DNA of 64,000 nucleotides from Paragyromitra xinjiangensis (GCA_038503065.1 JBCAMK010000011.1:1364001-1428000); one strand, 5' to 3'. Shown: positions 1-13,229, counted from the stretch's first letter. Notes: generated by a model not told the origin, from the sequence alone. Translations and numbers: made by a program.

Positions 1-348
1 TTTACTGCACATGAAATTTCCCAAAACCCTATGGGCGCTGGCCTTTACATCCATGGGAACCCTGCGCAAGAGAGAACCGATGGCATGCAGACCCCTACAG
101 TGCCCCAGCTTTCACGGGCGAATACTCTTGCGACTAGTACAGTTATGGGCACTGGAGGAAGCTCCATAAGTCCGGGTGGATATGTGGAGGGTATGAAGGA
201 TCTGCATATCAGTGGATCTGAACCGCGTGTTTGGCCAGGAGTTATTAGCAGGCGTCAGGCTAGTTCTTCGGAGAAAGATAGCTTAACTAGAGAAGGCACT
301 AAAGAAAGTAAGCCAAGCAGCGTCGCTGGAGGCATTGAAGGATCCTAA
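1..348 (+). CDS. 3' end of an unrecognised gene running off the left edge
   Basis: The frame is open from the first base of the window to a TAA at 346-348, so this is the C-terminal 115 residues of a longer protein whose start lies outside. The segment is rich in Ser, Gly and Thr and has no membrane segment or recognisable domain, as expected for a disordered tail. The first in-window Met is at 31 but the frame is open upstream of it, so I do not treat it as the start. The family is unknown. It could be the last exon of a kinase, phosphatase or transcription regulator with a low-complexity tail; nothing here decides that. Confidence 0.5.
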   Translation, partial: FTAHEISQNPMGAGLYIHGNPAQERTDGMQTPTVPQLSRANTLATSTVMGTGGSSISPGGYVEGMKDLHISGSEPRVWPGVISRRQASSSEKDSLTREGTKESKPSSVAGGIEGS

Positions 349-1295
349 CACTTGACTGGCTTTCTGAGGGGTTACTGGACGGGATTTTGTATTTGAGAGA
401 TACATGTAGTTTTGCTAATTCCTTTGCCCTTGAATCCTTTTAATCTCTCGCCTGCCCTCAAGTTGCATTTGTAACGAAGTAACAGTGCATTATGATATTC
501 TATTTTCTTGTACTTAGTGCGCCTCTCCTTAATAACATCTATTGTAGGGGATCGGAACAAAAATCACGTAGTGTGGGGGCTTTTTTTGCCGGGGGGCATT
601 GAAAAAGCTAAGTGAAGTAATAAGGTGAGATATTCGTTGCTTCTGTGGAAGCCTTGATATATTCGATAGAGAAGAAAGAAACGAAGAAGAGGCAGAAAGC
701 CTCTGTATATATACAAGTAATCAACCAATCAGAGCCCTTCCACCATATACCTCCCCGGTCAGCGCCTCCAGGCTCAAAGCAGCCTCAATTTCACTGAATA
801 GCCGCCAGAATAATCAACAGCCAAAGAAGCCCAAATTGGCAAGGAATAGTAAGAAACCTGAATAGTGGGAAAGCCTACGTATGCTATAAAAGCCTACGTA
901 GGTGGAGGAAAGAATAGAACCAAATAGTAAGGAAAGGCCGGAAGCGGCACGAAAGGAAGTAAATATATCCAACACTAAGCAATGAAGCGTATACGAGTGC
1001 TGGTCTGTGACTGCAATGTTCGGGATAAACTAGACCGGGGCACCGGTCACTCGTTGGTCACCACGGATCCCGGTGGTCGGAAACTTTACCCTCATAGGCA
1101 ATCGATCTTGGTAACTGATAATTCTACTCGAATGCCTAGGTGAATCCACCCTGCCTATTGTGAATTTTTGCGGTCGACACCAGCTTCTGGATATTACTAG
1201 ACTGCAATTTATGTCAGGGGCGAGTAAGACACCGTTTTCTTTCTAAATTCGCGATCGCATTGGATCTAAAAAAAAAAATTTGAGCGTTTGCTCTG
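349..1295. other. Intergenic stretch, no gene seen
   Basis: No open frame with protein-like composition and no RNA gene was recognised. It includes a T-rich stretch after the first gene, one TACATGTA octamer at 401-408, and a short repeated motif built on CCTACGTA around 875-901. It probably contains the 3' UTR of the preceding gene. Confidence 0.4.
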
Positions 1296-2161
1296 GTGTT
1301 TTGTGGGTGGAGTCTAGAAATTAGAGTTTTGCCTCTCCTTGATGAGTCAAAAATGTACTATTTCATTCGCATTTTTCCCTTGACGGAGCTATTTGCTAAC
1401 GGGGCTCTTGTTCCCTATTCTGACCCGCCTCCGCCAGCTCTTCCTAACCGTAAACCTTTCGGCTTTGCGGTGAATTCTACGGGGGGGGGGGCCGATGGGT
1501 GGCTCAATTCCACCTTTATCGTTGGAAGCATGTCCGATCTTCGTGCGGCTCTGAAACTTAACTATCCTAAAATCGTTTATAGATTAGTTCTATCAATAAT
1601 GTACATGGTAAGTTTGCTCTAGTACCACTATTGTTCCTATATCCCGAGAAGAGCGAAAAGGCAGAACTTAGGGATACAAAACTAATGCTCCCGGACAGTA
1701 AGGAACCTGAAGATCATGCCACCGAAAGACTGTTCCCCAGCACCGAAAGCATATCCCAACGCATGGTAAAGCTCTAACCTCGCCCCTACCCTAGTAGTGT
1801 ACAGTTCACTGCTCACGAGGTTAAAAGGGGAGATCAGTATGATCGAGAACCTAGGCTAACAAAACTCACTCCGCAGGAATGCAGGATACGATGCAATATC
1901 AGCCGTGGCAGCTACTAATCTCTGGTTTGACGGAAATGTTCTACAAGATGGGGACCAAGATGTAGGGCTAGAACCCTTTATCGGTGGCTGGTTTGTAGAT
2001 AGGTTCGGTGGGCTCTTTGATGCTGAGGATGGAACGGATAATGTCACCTTCTCTCACGTAGGTTTAGTCACATTCTCTGGCCAGGCCGCTTGATTTTAGT
2101 TAACATTGACTGGGGTGTAGAATGTTATTCGAAATCACCACAAGTCACTCCTATCCGGTGG

Positions 2162-2200
<39 letters not shown>

Positions 2201-2880
2201 TTCCTATTCGGTGGCGGGATTAAGGAGGCTGAGCGAGATTTAGGTAAAATGAGGTTTACGACCTACGGAAACCACTTTATTAAATCGGACTCCCGGAACC
2301 CACTAATGCGATTCGGAACCTTCCACGTTCTAAATAACATTTTCAGGTCTACCAACGACAAAGAACCATTCTTCAGTGACGATATCATTCAAACTAGAGG
2401 AGAAGCTACGAATTCTGATGTTCGCTCATTTTAGTATCACCTCGGGATTTATAACTAATCTAGAGTCCTTGTCATTGGAAACGTCCTTAAACAGGACGGA
2501 GAATCCAAATGGTTTAACGAGAATCTTTACATACAGCGATTTGACTCCGGCAGATATTTCTGCAACTTTGTGTATACAGCAGGATCAAAGTGGGTTCGTT
2601 GATATGTTCAATGGCAAGTGTATAGCCCTTGATAAAGTATCACGGGCTATATTTGAGTATCAAGTTAGGACTGGTAAGGCAATAAGTGGAGGACTTTTGT
2701 GGACGTGTGATGAATTCGGAGAGAAGGCGGTTTCGCAAAAGTTTGAAAGTGCGCTGGAGGTGGAGGGATGTGTTGTAGCTGAAGCGGGACAAGGTTTAAT
2801 CAGAGGATAGCTATAGTAGTGCAATGATGGCTGTGGAAGCAGCAAAAGCTGGTGTGAATGTTCATGGATTTAATTTCTGA
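1296..2880 (+). pseudogene. Decayed pectate lyase-like (polysaccharide lyase family 1) gene
   Basis: Three separated blocks resemble PL1 pectate/pectin lyases in the right order. Around 1450-1575 is an N-terminal block (KPFGFAV, then a Gly-rich stretch, then DLRAALKLNYPKIVY). Around 1884-2050 is the beta-helix strand containing YDAISAVAATNLWFDGNVLQ and DNVTFSHV. Around 2248-2345 is the block YGNHFIKSDSRNPLMRFG followed by HVLNNIFRS, corresponding to the conserved N-x-F ... R-x-P-x-x-R-x-G ... NN-Y/F region. The last block continues in the same frame through TAG (2432-2434) and TAA (2456-2458) into YHLGIYN and VLVIGNVLKQDG, so two in-frame stops interrupt it. A third break lies near 2091, where AA-stop appears where PL1 proteins read LIG. 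Family members degrade pectin outside the cell; this copy is very unlikely to. Exact ends are uncertain and the C-terminal part after about 2560 is not clearly recognisable. Confidence 0.6.
2160..2202 (+). repeat. (CTA)n trinucleotide microsatellite
   Basis: About 13-14 consecutive CTA/ACT units, visible by eye, inside the decayed pectate-lyase-like gene. It creates an artificial poly-Leu reading. It is most likely intronic or a post-decay expansion. Confidence 0.9.
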
Positions 2881-4625
2881 CCATGTGTACTCCCACTGCC
2901 GCGTTGTCTGCTTGGTACCTGTGTGTGCTAAACTAGAAGAAAACTATCCTAGGACCACCAACGGGGCAAGGCGATCCCGCTAGGGTACGCAGCATCTCTT
3001 CAGCTTTTCTAAAATAAAAGTCGGACTCCCCTAAAAAAAACCCCCCCTCCAAAAAAGACACATGAACCGGGTAGGTGAGAGAATTTTTGGAATCTAAAAT
3101 CACCTTACCTCCTGTGAGATCAATCAATACCAGGTCTTGGCCCTTTGTATGACATTGCTGCCAAGAATAATGCTTTCAGAAGCTCTGATAATCATAAATA
3201 ACTCTGCTTGCCTCAAAGAACTGTCAGATCAGCCATGCGCATGTCGCATTTAGGCAAGAAAAACTGTGTTGTATTTCAAGTTATCTCTACCTTGTGTGGC
3301 TCTGGACTCATGACTACATGTATATTTGGGTTAAATTTTGTACTAAGAGGTGCAGGAAAGTGACGCATATTTTGGCTTAGCAATACCTAAATACTCCATT
3401 TTGTCGCAACGTAAAACTCAATATAAGTGAATACTTGAGTGGTAGCCTTAATTAGCCACCTTATAGGACGGAATATCTAGTTTTACTCTGTGAAAAATGC
3501 ACATATTAAGCAAAGAGAACACGAGGCCATCAATTTTCAACCAAAAAGCTTTGCGATAATAAATGACAACAAGACTTATCTTGGTTTTCTTACTGGGCTT
3601 AGATTCCACTTATGCTCTACCATAATTACTTGAAAATACATTCGTGTGGCAGCAGTTTTTGATTCACACTACGGCAGCGCTTTACGACTTGGTTGGCCAA
3701 ATTCACACCCCTGTTTTCAGGTACTTAAGGCAGAGCATAAGTATGTAGCCTAACCTTCCATCTAATTTTTTTCATACTAGCCAGTTGCGTGGTTGTTGAG
3801 AATTGAGGGAATGTGCATCGCTTTCCCTCACCCCTTAGTACAGTCCTGTCCGCAAAGTCTTGGCACCCTCCTCTCCTCTGACTGCCAGCGAATTGGGGCT
3901 GTAATTTCTGTAGAAGATTGCTAAACAAAGCGTTGAATTTTATCTGGCGGTCAGTATCTACATATTTTTTCTTCTCTTTTATTTACTGTTCTCTGGCTCG
4001 GTCTACAATTATCTGGTTGTGACCCTCATTAGGTTGTAGGGTGCCAGGACTTTCCGGATGTGACTGTACATACCGGGGTCACCTCTCCAATTGGTGTAAA
4101 AATTTATGGCTACACCCAGTCAACAGGAAACCCACTTTAGCAAAGGTGAGTTCCTTCTTTGTGACTTCTAGACGCTGGAATTTTAATTAGTCTGATATCA
4201 ACTCTGATCTCTGTAATTATCACTATGAACTTTATTGAAGTGATTCTATCTAAATTCGCGTAGGTATAGGTCCGCTAACTGACCAGGCACGCCATCAGGC
4301 CGCGGGCGAGCTGTAGGTATATAAAGATTGGATTAGCATGGGGCAGGACTCGAAGGATAAAATTGACCTTTCGGTTGGCATTATTATAATACAACGACCT
4401 CTCGGTAACGGTCTGGAGACTCGAGAACTATAATTCCTTTCCTCCAAAATTGGTGGTTGGCAAGCATACGGGTAGCTACTAGCCAGGCAAAAGGTCCCGA
4501 AATGTGGCTGAGTCTCGCCCTTATCGATAAGGTAGTGGCAACAAACAGGTGCCATGATGAAATCTTCGCATTTCCCCGCGACCCCACCAAAGAGCCCTTA
4601 CTATTCTCATCTTTTGTTTCTCGCC
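2881..4625. other. Intergenic stretch, no gene seen
   Basis: No coding segment was recognised. AT-rich stretches and one TACATGTA (3315-3322) are present. The region just before 4626 should include the promoter and 5' UTR of the MMS19 gene, but I see no specific site I can support. Confidence 0.4.
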
Positions 4626-7600
4626 ATGGAAGCTCGATTGTTTATGCTAAATTTTGAGAAAGATCTCGCTGAAGCAACAAGAATAGCTGTCGAATCTGCC
4701 AAAAGTGCGTGCATTCTCGGAGCCTCATGACAAAATTGACTTCGACTCTCAGCGGTAATATGGTTACATTAGCTGACGTCCAGCCTCTCAGGGATCGAAA
4801 GCAAAGAGCTAAAGCTCCTTGATATCGTTCAATCGCTAGGGGAACATCTTACAAACGATGATAAAGTCGCGAGAGCTAAAGGTTTGCTGTTCCGCCCAGT
4901 ACAAGTTCATCATATTCTAACCCGTTTACAACTTAGCTATTGCATATCTCTCCGCTGTTCTAGACGCCCTGGATGCAAAGGCACTATCTCGACAATACGG
5001 TTGGTTATAGGCGTGATTACTTCCGATTTGTCAACCAGCTATTAATTCGAAGAGACAGTTTCGGTAATGAGTCAGTTCCTGTGCGATCGTCTCGATGATG
5101 AAACTGGATTGAAAGAGGCGACCCAAGGTCTTATTGCTGTGCACAAGATGCAGAGATTTGGAAAAGACGAAGCTGTGACAGTTGCTTCTGCGTAAACCTT
5201 GCCTATGTTGCTTCAACTGTAGATTTTCAGAATGCTGAGCGGCTCCACCTCGGATAGATTATGCAAAATAGATCTACAAAAACATCCCCAGGGGACTCGG
5301 TTTGTGGTTTTGACACTGTTGAACGGATTGATGTCAACCCATAGAGACGGTGAGTTCAAGGTGCTGAGAAATGAATTGCTAGGCTAATTCCAATGGTAAA
5401 AGTATTGAAATCAATGGGTGATGAGTTTTTAATAGGTCTGGTTGACCTGGTTGGTGGGGAGAAAGACCCGCGAAATTTGATGATAGTGTTCTCTATCATC
5501 AAGGTGATCTTGGTAGAATTTGATATCGTTAAACACGTTGAAGTAAGTACCACCAATTATAACAGGAAAATGATGTTATGGGGGCCGCAAAAGTTAACTG
5601 GAAACGCCTTGAGAATCTATAGCTTTTGTTTGATGTCGTTTATTGTTATTTTCCAATCACATTTCGGCCACCTCCAGACGATCCCTACGGCATTACTGCA
5701 CAAGATTTGAAAATACGATTGAGGGAGTGTATTGCGTCAACAAAATACTTCGCTGCGCAGGTGTTCCCGCAATTGATCGAAAAGTTGGATTCAACATCGC
5801 AAAGTGTCAAGGTATCCTAACGCCTCTCATCCATAATTTCGTGCAATGTGGTAATGTCCTTCACAACCATAGAAAGATGTCCTCCAAACAATAACTGCTT
5901 GCGCCCTCTCCTACGGTTCCCAGACAATCTCAGTTCATTCCAGCCAGCTGTGGGATGCTGTAAAGTTTGAGATATTTAATTCTGCCGATGAGGATGAATT
6001 GGCTACAGAAGCACTACTAGCTGGTAGAGCTATCGCGGAAACGCTCTCTTTTGGATTAGCTATTATCCCACCGGCAACTGCTCCACTAGCTAGATATCTT
6101 AAAGGTATAGTGAATGAATGCCTCAAGCTCCTCCAAGAGCCACAGCAGAAGCAAGCGAAACCGGCAGGTCAGATATTAGCTAAGGTAGCGACAGCCAGTG
6201 CAGTGGCGTACGCATACATAATACAAAACACTCTGCCTGCCCTCTTGCTGATATACTCCGATGCAGGCGGTATAGCAAAGCAAAGAGCCTTACTAGAGGT
6301 GCTGAACCTTCTCCTAGAGTCAACATTGAGAATCTATGGAGCATGGGGAGATATAACAATGCGTTCAGCTACTATGCTTGAAAATCCCTTAGGAAAGTTT
6401 AGAGAGAAGCTTTTCGAGATGTACTCGCGGGCATTGATGGGTAGCTCAAAGGAAGAAACTGGATTTAGGGTGACTGCATTGCGAGGTCTAGTATTGCTCT
6501 CAAGAGCTCTGGATTTTTTGGAGGAGAGTGAGGTAGGAATGGTGATTCAGTATCTTGATGAAGTTGCTCTCGAGATTCAAGAGAAGGAAGAGTTGAAGGA
6601 AGAAGCACTCCAGAGCCTGAAAGACATCTCAAGAGTAAAGCCAAACCTGATTATGAGCATCACTTTCCCAGCATTCATGGCGCAGCTTCCGGACGACGAC
6701 GTGAAAGATCCAAAAATGTCGTATACATCTACTTTGGAGGCTTTGGCGAAGTTAAGCTCTGAGAGGGCGGTATTTGAGGTGCTGCTAACGAGACTTCTGA
6801 ATAAGTTGGAAGTAGTTCTTCATGGTAAGATATGATTGAAACTATTTTACAGTACGAGATAAACTCCGAAACTTGCTAACATATATCGAAGCTGGTTGTA
6901 GTCCGTCATATCCTCGTGCCATCCTCTCCACCTTTTTGTATGTGCTGCAAAAAATGCCGGAGCGTACACAAGAAGACACAAAGGCACACTTTACAAGACT
7001 GGTGCCCTCCCTGCTCACGAAGATAATATTACCCCTCATTGAGGAACCTAGAGAATCCGCAAACCCGATGACAGATGATTCAGTCTTGGATGTAGCAGGG
7101 AGATTAATAAATATTCTCATCAGATCATTGTATACGGAACAACAGACGTCAATTGCGGAACAAGTATTTAACCTCTTTGGCCTCGGCGTGCCTTGCGAAT
7201 ATATGCCGATTGATAGTAGGGAAAAAGTGGCAAAGAGGTTTAAACCCTTTCAGTTTGATGCTGGAAAAGGACATAACGGATGTGTGATTGTGTTTGCTTA
7301 TGCACTAGCGGCGCTCAGGCAAGAGGTTTGAACGACAACATTCAAACATACAACATATGACTCTGCAGAAAGCTTACTTTTATAGGTTGTGCTACCGATT
7401 AAATCTTCGGCAGAATTTCTACAACAGAATGTGGAGTTGGCTATCCAACCGTGGTTGCCGGCCCATAGGATGGGGTACCTGCAAATAGTTGGTTTGATTA
7501 CCAACAAATGGACAAATTCACCTACGGATTTTCAGTTGCTTCAACGAATAGCGCACGAGCAGCTTGGTGTAGTTTTTGATGCAAGTTTAACAAACTTTAG

Positions 7601-8463
7601 CTCGCTAGTGAGTGAAAAACTGCGTGTCGTATTTTGGATTGCGAAAGCTTTAGTTTTGAAAGGGGATAAATTCGGGTTGGAGGTTACGGCAAGACTGGTA
7701 GAGCTACTTAGAAATCCTATATACGGGGCGACAGCTAGCAGGGGCTTTGGCGCTCTGTTGAGAGAAGACACTTTCCTTTGTAAGGAAAATTACGCGACGG
7801 TGAGGCTGTTGATGAAGCAGAAGGTATTCGCATTTTGTGTACCGAAGATCGTGGACGGATTTAAAGGTGCTCATCCAGGTATTTTTCCACTTCTAACCCT
7901 CTTATGTAGGTAAACATCCATATGCTAACGACGAATTTATCCTGCAGACGTAAAGCCAAACTACCTTATTGCCCTCTCAAAAATTCTTCCCAGCGTTCCT
8001 TCGAAAGTTATTCTCGCCGAGTTGCCTAATATTTTCCCTCTCCTTCTGCAGTCACTTGACTTGCAGGATCCAAACATTAAAGCTGCTACTATTGAGACGC
8101 TCCTCGTCACCATCAAGGAATCAGCCGATGTCCTCAAGGAGCATGTGTCTTCTTTGATATTAAGGTTGCTCACGGCATGCACTGAACGTACGTATAACCC
8201 ACCTAGGGTTCGTGCTGCCGCTTTGAGATGCCTGGGGGGTTTCCCGGGTACCATTAGGAATGAACTTTTGTTGCCGTTCAAGCGGCAAGTGCTCAAAAGC
8301 CTTACGCCCGTACTGGATGACCCAAAGCGAAATGTTAGAAAAGAAGTACTGAAGTTTCTTTCCATGACTGCTACCAAATATCGGTGCTTGCTAACTCAAG
8401 TACACCACATAGGCCGTAGACTGTAGAGCTAAATGGTTCTCCATGGACGAGCCGGAGGTGTAG
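4626..8463 (+). CDS. mms19: MMS19/Met18 homologue, cytosolic iron-sulfur cluster targeting HEAT-repeat protein
   Basis: Multi-exon gene encoding roughly 1,000 residues, the usual size of fungal Met18/MMS19. The ATG at 4626 gives MEARLFMLNFEKDLAEATR, matching the N-terminal style of filamentous-fungal homologues. Family hallmarks appear in order: LLDIVQSLGEHLTNDD; GGEKDPRNLMIVFSIIKVIL; YFPITFRPPPDDPYGITAQD; KLDSTSQSVK; and the C-terminal VRKE joined to AVDCRAKWFSMDEPEV. The last intron, 8346-8412 (GTACTG...CACATAG with a CTAAC branch site), gives the conserved C-terminus and a stop at 8461-8463. Introns are about 60 nt and the frame closes at every junction I checked, so the gene looks intact. 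In yeast and animals this protein belongs to the CIA targeting complex that delivers Fe-S clusters to DNA polymerases, helicases and TFIIH-associated proteins. It converges on the downstream peptidase gene. Confidence 0.93.
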
Positions 8464-10223
8464 ATTTTAGAAGAAGGCACAGTTGTTATAGGATCAAGAA
8501 GTTTCGGACGTTTGTATCCCTTAACTCGTAGAAACATGTTTCGTGGCCCTTGGAGACCACAAGAAAAATCATTTCATGTCTATTTTAGTAAAAATATGAT
8601 TAAGAAGCTCGCAATTCGCACAGCAGAAACTGTATCTCTTACCCCCCTAGGTTCGGGCCGTCAGGGTAGTATGTCTCATCTATTAGTTTATGTCAATGCG
8701 GTTTTTCAGTAAGAGACCAACTTTTAATTCTTACTCTAATAGTACCCATAACCAACCTTAAACTATCCCGCAGGCTTTGGCCTTTATTTGGTGGGATTGT
8801 GGTACATATACATGTAAGACTTGGATTTACGCTTCGCTGCCCTTGGAGGTTCCTCAATTCTATCCACAAGCGCAAGTTCGATTTCAGGGCTTTTGAGTCT
8901 ATCGTCATACCTTCACCGTTTCTACCAAGGATATCACAAAAAATACCGTTAAGCTACTATGATTCCTGGATATATCTATTGCGCTGCAAAGGGTGCGGGT
9001 AGTTGGTAATGTTCAAACATCACGACGCAAAACTAAATATTGGACCATAAAAAAAATGTGAAGGTTGTATTGGTGTTATCTTAGGGTTTTCGACTTGCTT
9101 TCTAACCAATGTTTTGGTGGCTTAAAAGCTCAAAAGGTGCAGCAGCGTCAATGATCATAACTGAAATTACGTTCTAGGCGATGTGATTACGCCGGGGGCT
9201 CCGAAGTAATCGCGCATCAAACACACATATGTTGGTTCTTAGACCTTTTGTGAATTGTTCAATATTCTCCGTCTGGTAATAGTGAGGTTAAGTTTCGACT
9301 TTTGGGGAAGGAAGTCGATCATTGCTGTGGTTGTCACGCAGGTGGCATGCAGACTTATGTCAATGAACAATAGGCACTGTTGCGTCTAACGAGCACTTGC
9401 GGCTTTTTTGAGATACTCGTGAGTTTGTATGGCGAAATATCCGTGCACCGCTCCGTAGAATACAAAGCCACACACCCCATGCTCCCTGGTTCTTATCCTG
9501 GTCCACGAGTACTACAACGCAACGAGGTGTCACGAGCCCTTACAGCACAGCACCCCTAAATTTACCACACCTCACACAACTAAACCTGAATCATGTCCAT
9601 ACAATAAATAAAGGACGTATTTTTATTACTTCGGGCAATAATGGTGAAACGTGGTGCTTTCTTTTTTATTGAGTCGTAAATATTTCCATAGTTCATTGTT
9701 GAACGGTTCATGGCGTCTCGCTGCATCATGCATGGTACTTCAAAAACCGCAATAACTTGCAGGATGCAACTGTACAACGAAATTAGTAGGTTCTACCCAG
9801 GTACCTACGAATAAGTGCTGTACGGTAGGGAAGTAAAGCGCTATCGGAGACTTTATCTGCGGAAGATAGATAAGCAAATTGGGATATCTCCTCAGTGTTT
9901 TGAATATGATTGAGCCAGTTTACTTGACATCTCTCAGTCTAGTTGTGAGTTACAAAGTCACAGGATCTTTGCTGGTAGGTTCTTCCGTCTCTTGTTGGTT
10001 GGTAACTTGGACACATAGGAATAACATTATATGAAATGAAGATAGTAAAAGTACAGAACTAGGCGAATGACACAAGCTAAAGTCCTTATTGAATATAGCT
10101 AAGATTGTAAAGTTAGGAAACAGAAGGATTGAATAATCAACATAGGGTGTCTCTTCCGTGCATTGCTGCTCGTAAATGATCTCGAAAGTAAGAGACTGGA
10201 GAGCGAGGATAGTATTTTTAGGT
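8464..10223. other. Convergent intergenic region, no gene seen
   Basis: Lies between the 3' ends of the MMS19 (+) and dipeptidyl aminopeptidase (-) genes. It contains one TACATGTA (8809-8816) and one copy of a dispersed repeat (about 9585-9780, listed separately). Small open frames here have no protein-like character. Confidence 0.4.
9585..9780 (+). repeat. Dispersed repeat, copy A (matches 25720-25925)
   Basis: This stretch aligns by eye with 25720-25925 in the same orientation. Shared blocks include the CTRAACCTRAATCAT region, a GGTGCTTTCTTTTTT-type block, CATAGTTCA, GCATCAT...GGTACTTC, and AAACCGCAA-AACTTG, ending in AACTGTAC. Identity looks like roughly 70%. No coding capacity is seen; probably an old non-autonomous element. 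Confidence 0.6.
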
Positions 10224-13200
10224 TTACTCAGATTCAGGTTTGTCCGAGATGGGCTTCAAGTTTTCAAGTTTCAAGAACTCCCCGTTGAACGCTCTGACAA
10301 GCCATTGAGTAAGCCCTTTGAAGTAGTTAGCGCAAGTATATAGATGGTGTGGAAACGGGGAAACAAGAATGCTTACGATCATAAACCATTCTATTAGCGT
10401 TATCTATTGTTTCCGTCAGTCAGAGTAATTTACGATAATATTAAGCAGCAGATGGTTTTGGTGTTGCATACGAAAATATATTGAATGATCAGAATCAGGG
10501 AAAACGTGAAGGTCATAATTTTCAACGCTGGCGAGGTCTAGCTTATCCAGTAAAGTGAGTGAGTTCTGCACATGGACGTTGTCGTCTGCAATGCCATGCA
10601 TTAGAAGAAAACGAACGCTACAAGACAATGCTGTAACATTCGTGATCGCAGAGCTTTGGTAACCTTCTGGGTTATGTTGTGGTGTGTGCATGTATCGCTC
10701 GGTATAAATTGAATCTTTGCTCTCTAGTTAGCTTTAATAACCACGGGAAGAAGATGGAGTGAATGTTTACCGTAAAATCTCCAATCAGTGACAGGCGCCA
10801 CCGCCATCCCATAGGAAAACGTCTGACCAGCATCTTGTTCTAATGTTTTGAGAGTCATGAAGCCGCCGTAGCTCCACCCCCAAATAGCAATGCGTTTCTC
10901 GTCGACATAATCCTTTGATGCCCAAATCTTTGCTGTCTCGATTTGATCGTGGGCCTCTAAATTACCCAAGTCGCCTCGAACAGCTACACGAGCTTCTCTT
11001 CCTATGAACCCTGTCCCTCGCCCATCGACTGTGACAACAATGTATTCAAGCCCCGCAGCAATATAAGCTTGGTAATCTATCTGGAATGATTTTGTCACAC
11101 TCTGACTTCCTGGACCTCCGTATACTTGGAAAAGAACAGGATATTTCTTTTGGGAATCAAATTGTGGAGGTCGTCGCTCGACAACCTCTAAATCAAACCC
11201 GCCTATATTGACTGTAGAATAATGGAATGTCGGGAGCTCATATTTCGCTGCTAAAGTCGCCAGTCTCTCATTTTTCTCTATGTCTTTCTCGAATAACTTG
11301 CCTTTAGACCCTGTACTCACAACCTTTTGCCAAGGTATACCAGGCCCAGAATAAGAAAGTAGGGCATAGCCTGCGAGCTTCGAGAAAGAAACATCGTAAC
11401 GTCCGTCCGTTGATGTATTTGTCACAGCACGTTTATCAGAGCCATCAAGCTTAACACTGTAAACGTGTCGTTCAATAGGGGAGCGCTCAGTTGAAATGAA
11501 GTATACTAGGCCGTTTTTCAAATCAATTGCCGAAGGGGCATTGACAACCTCCCATTTACCAGAAGTCAAGAAAATCGGGTTTGGGTTGTCAAGAGGGGTA
11601 AAGTAGGCAAGATGGTCATAGCCTTCATGAATGATGGTGTCGATATATCCATCTTGTTCGCGACCTTGTGCGGGTTCCGCAGGAATATATTCCGTGTTTT
11701 GGGTCTATCGCACGTCTTAGATTGGTATTACCTCCCCAAAAAGAAAGAACAGGATCAACACACCACTTCAAGCCAACCCCCATCAAGAGCCTGTACGTCT
11801 ACTTCTCTTACAACCTTTCCACTCCGTGTACCGACGTTGATTAAGACCACTTTCAGTAAATCGCTCTCGCGATTAGTCTCTTTTATGAGAACATTTTGTG
11901 CCCCAGCCCACAGGACCTCGGTGATCAATCTGTCTTCATCAACAAAATCATCATTAATATCAACAGAAAATGTTTGGCCCCTTTTCACGTCATAAAAGCA
12001 CAGGTCGACGACTGGGTTAGGAGCCCCAGCCTTCGGATACTTGATAAAGTCAAGCTCAGGGTAGTTTTCCTGACCGGGCTCGGGAGTTTCCCCAGAGGGG
12101 CGGGAGATGAAGTACTGGATTGGGTAGTCTGGCACTTCCGTCTCGTTCGTTCGTAAAAATGCGAGATATTCTCCGTCCAAACTCCACCACAAAGCCTTAT
12201 TACCCGAAAAAACTTCTTCTTCATAAACCCAATCCGGGATTCCATAAAAGAGTTCTGTTCCACCGTCCTTAGTAACTTGAGTGACTTTATAGATATCTGA
12301 AGTTGTTTCTTTATCAAGTTGATGGATATAAAGATTGTTGTTTAAGACAAATGCAATGGAGTCACTTCGCGGAGACCACACTGCTAAAGACAATCTTGCA
12401 TCTGGTTCGGCGGGTACCAGAGGGCGAGTAGTTTTAGCAGCAACGTCATAAATCCAATATTTAGCAGTGTAAGAATGGCGCCAGTTCTAGATAGCTCCCA
12501 CAATTAATCAGCAAAATGATCGGGTAATGTTTTGATGTAAGGAAGCCAGACCGACTGAACATTGGACGCAACAAGGACTTTCTTTAGGTCCGGGCTGGGC
12601 CACACTTTGGAGACTTGAATTGGCTGCCCCATACCCTCCAGGGTCCGACTTTGCATCAGGACAAATGTATTACTACTATTTGTGACGTCCTGCACCTCGA
12701 GGAAATTACTTGATCCGGGGGCGTTTTGTGTCAAAAGTAGCCCATCCTCGGCTCCGGTAGATCCATCAATCCACTGAATTTCGTGTCTCGAGCTTCTCCA
12801 GCTCCCTCCCATTACTTGATCAAGGGTGATCTTGTTCCCTGTTCCCACCGCAGTCGTTGTTGTAGGATCCAGGGTTTCTGTGAATCGGTAGTGCTCCCTA
12901 GAAACGTATATCACCAGCGCCAGGAACCAGGCTCCAACCATTAAGGCCCCAAGTACGTAGATCGCCCTTCTGACTTTTTTTTCTAGCTGTTTAGGGCGAA
13001 GAACGCCACCCTCAATATCGATTCCCTCGGGCTCTTTCTCTCTATGGCTAGACATCGTAGAATCATAGCCTATGTCGTCGTCGTCGTCACGATTAAGCCT
13101 TTCGAGAATGAGAGAAGTAGTTGAAGTCGAATCCATAGATGATCTAGGGGAACCACCAACCCCGGCGTGAGGTCGCGAGGCATTGTCCTCCGTATCTCGA

Positions 13201-13229
13201 TATGGTGTTGGATCGTACATTGCTGGCAT
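10224..13229 (-). CDS. dapB: Dipeptidyl aminopeptidase (Ste13/Dap2-type, serine peptidase family S9B)
   Basis: The start ATG at 13229 gives [19 protein letters not shown]. An acidic cytosolic tail with a DDDDD run is followed by one hydrophobic segment (about residues 92-112, within [20 protein letters not shown]), which predicts a type II membrane protein. Then comes a DPPIV beta-propeller region ([46 protein letters not shown]). The catalytic domain has the nucleophile motif GWSYGG, the Asp in HGIADDNVH and the His in PDSDHSIYF, so the triad is complete. At least five introns are needed, including one joining DWRFY to DSIYTERYM and one closing the C-terminus as [18 protein letters not shown] with TAA at 10224-10226. 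Homologues sit in the late Golgi (Ste13) or vacuole membrane (Dap2/DapB) and remove X-Pro/X-Ala dipeptides. Sequence alone does not settle Golgi versus vacuole. It looks intact. Confidence 0.93.

Noticed and set aside
2090..2434. Leu-run open frame around the CTA microsatellite as a membrane protein
   Set aside because: The Leu run is translated microsatellite; the downstream part is a pectate-lyase-like block that ends at a stop within the conserved region.
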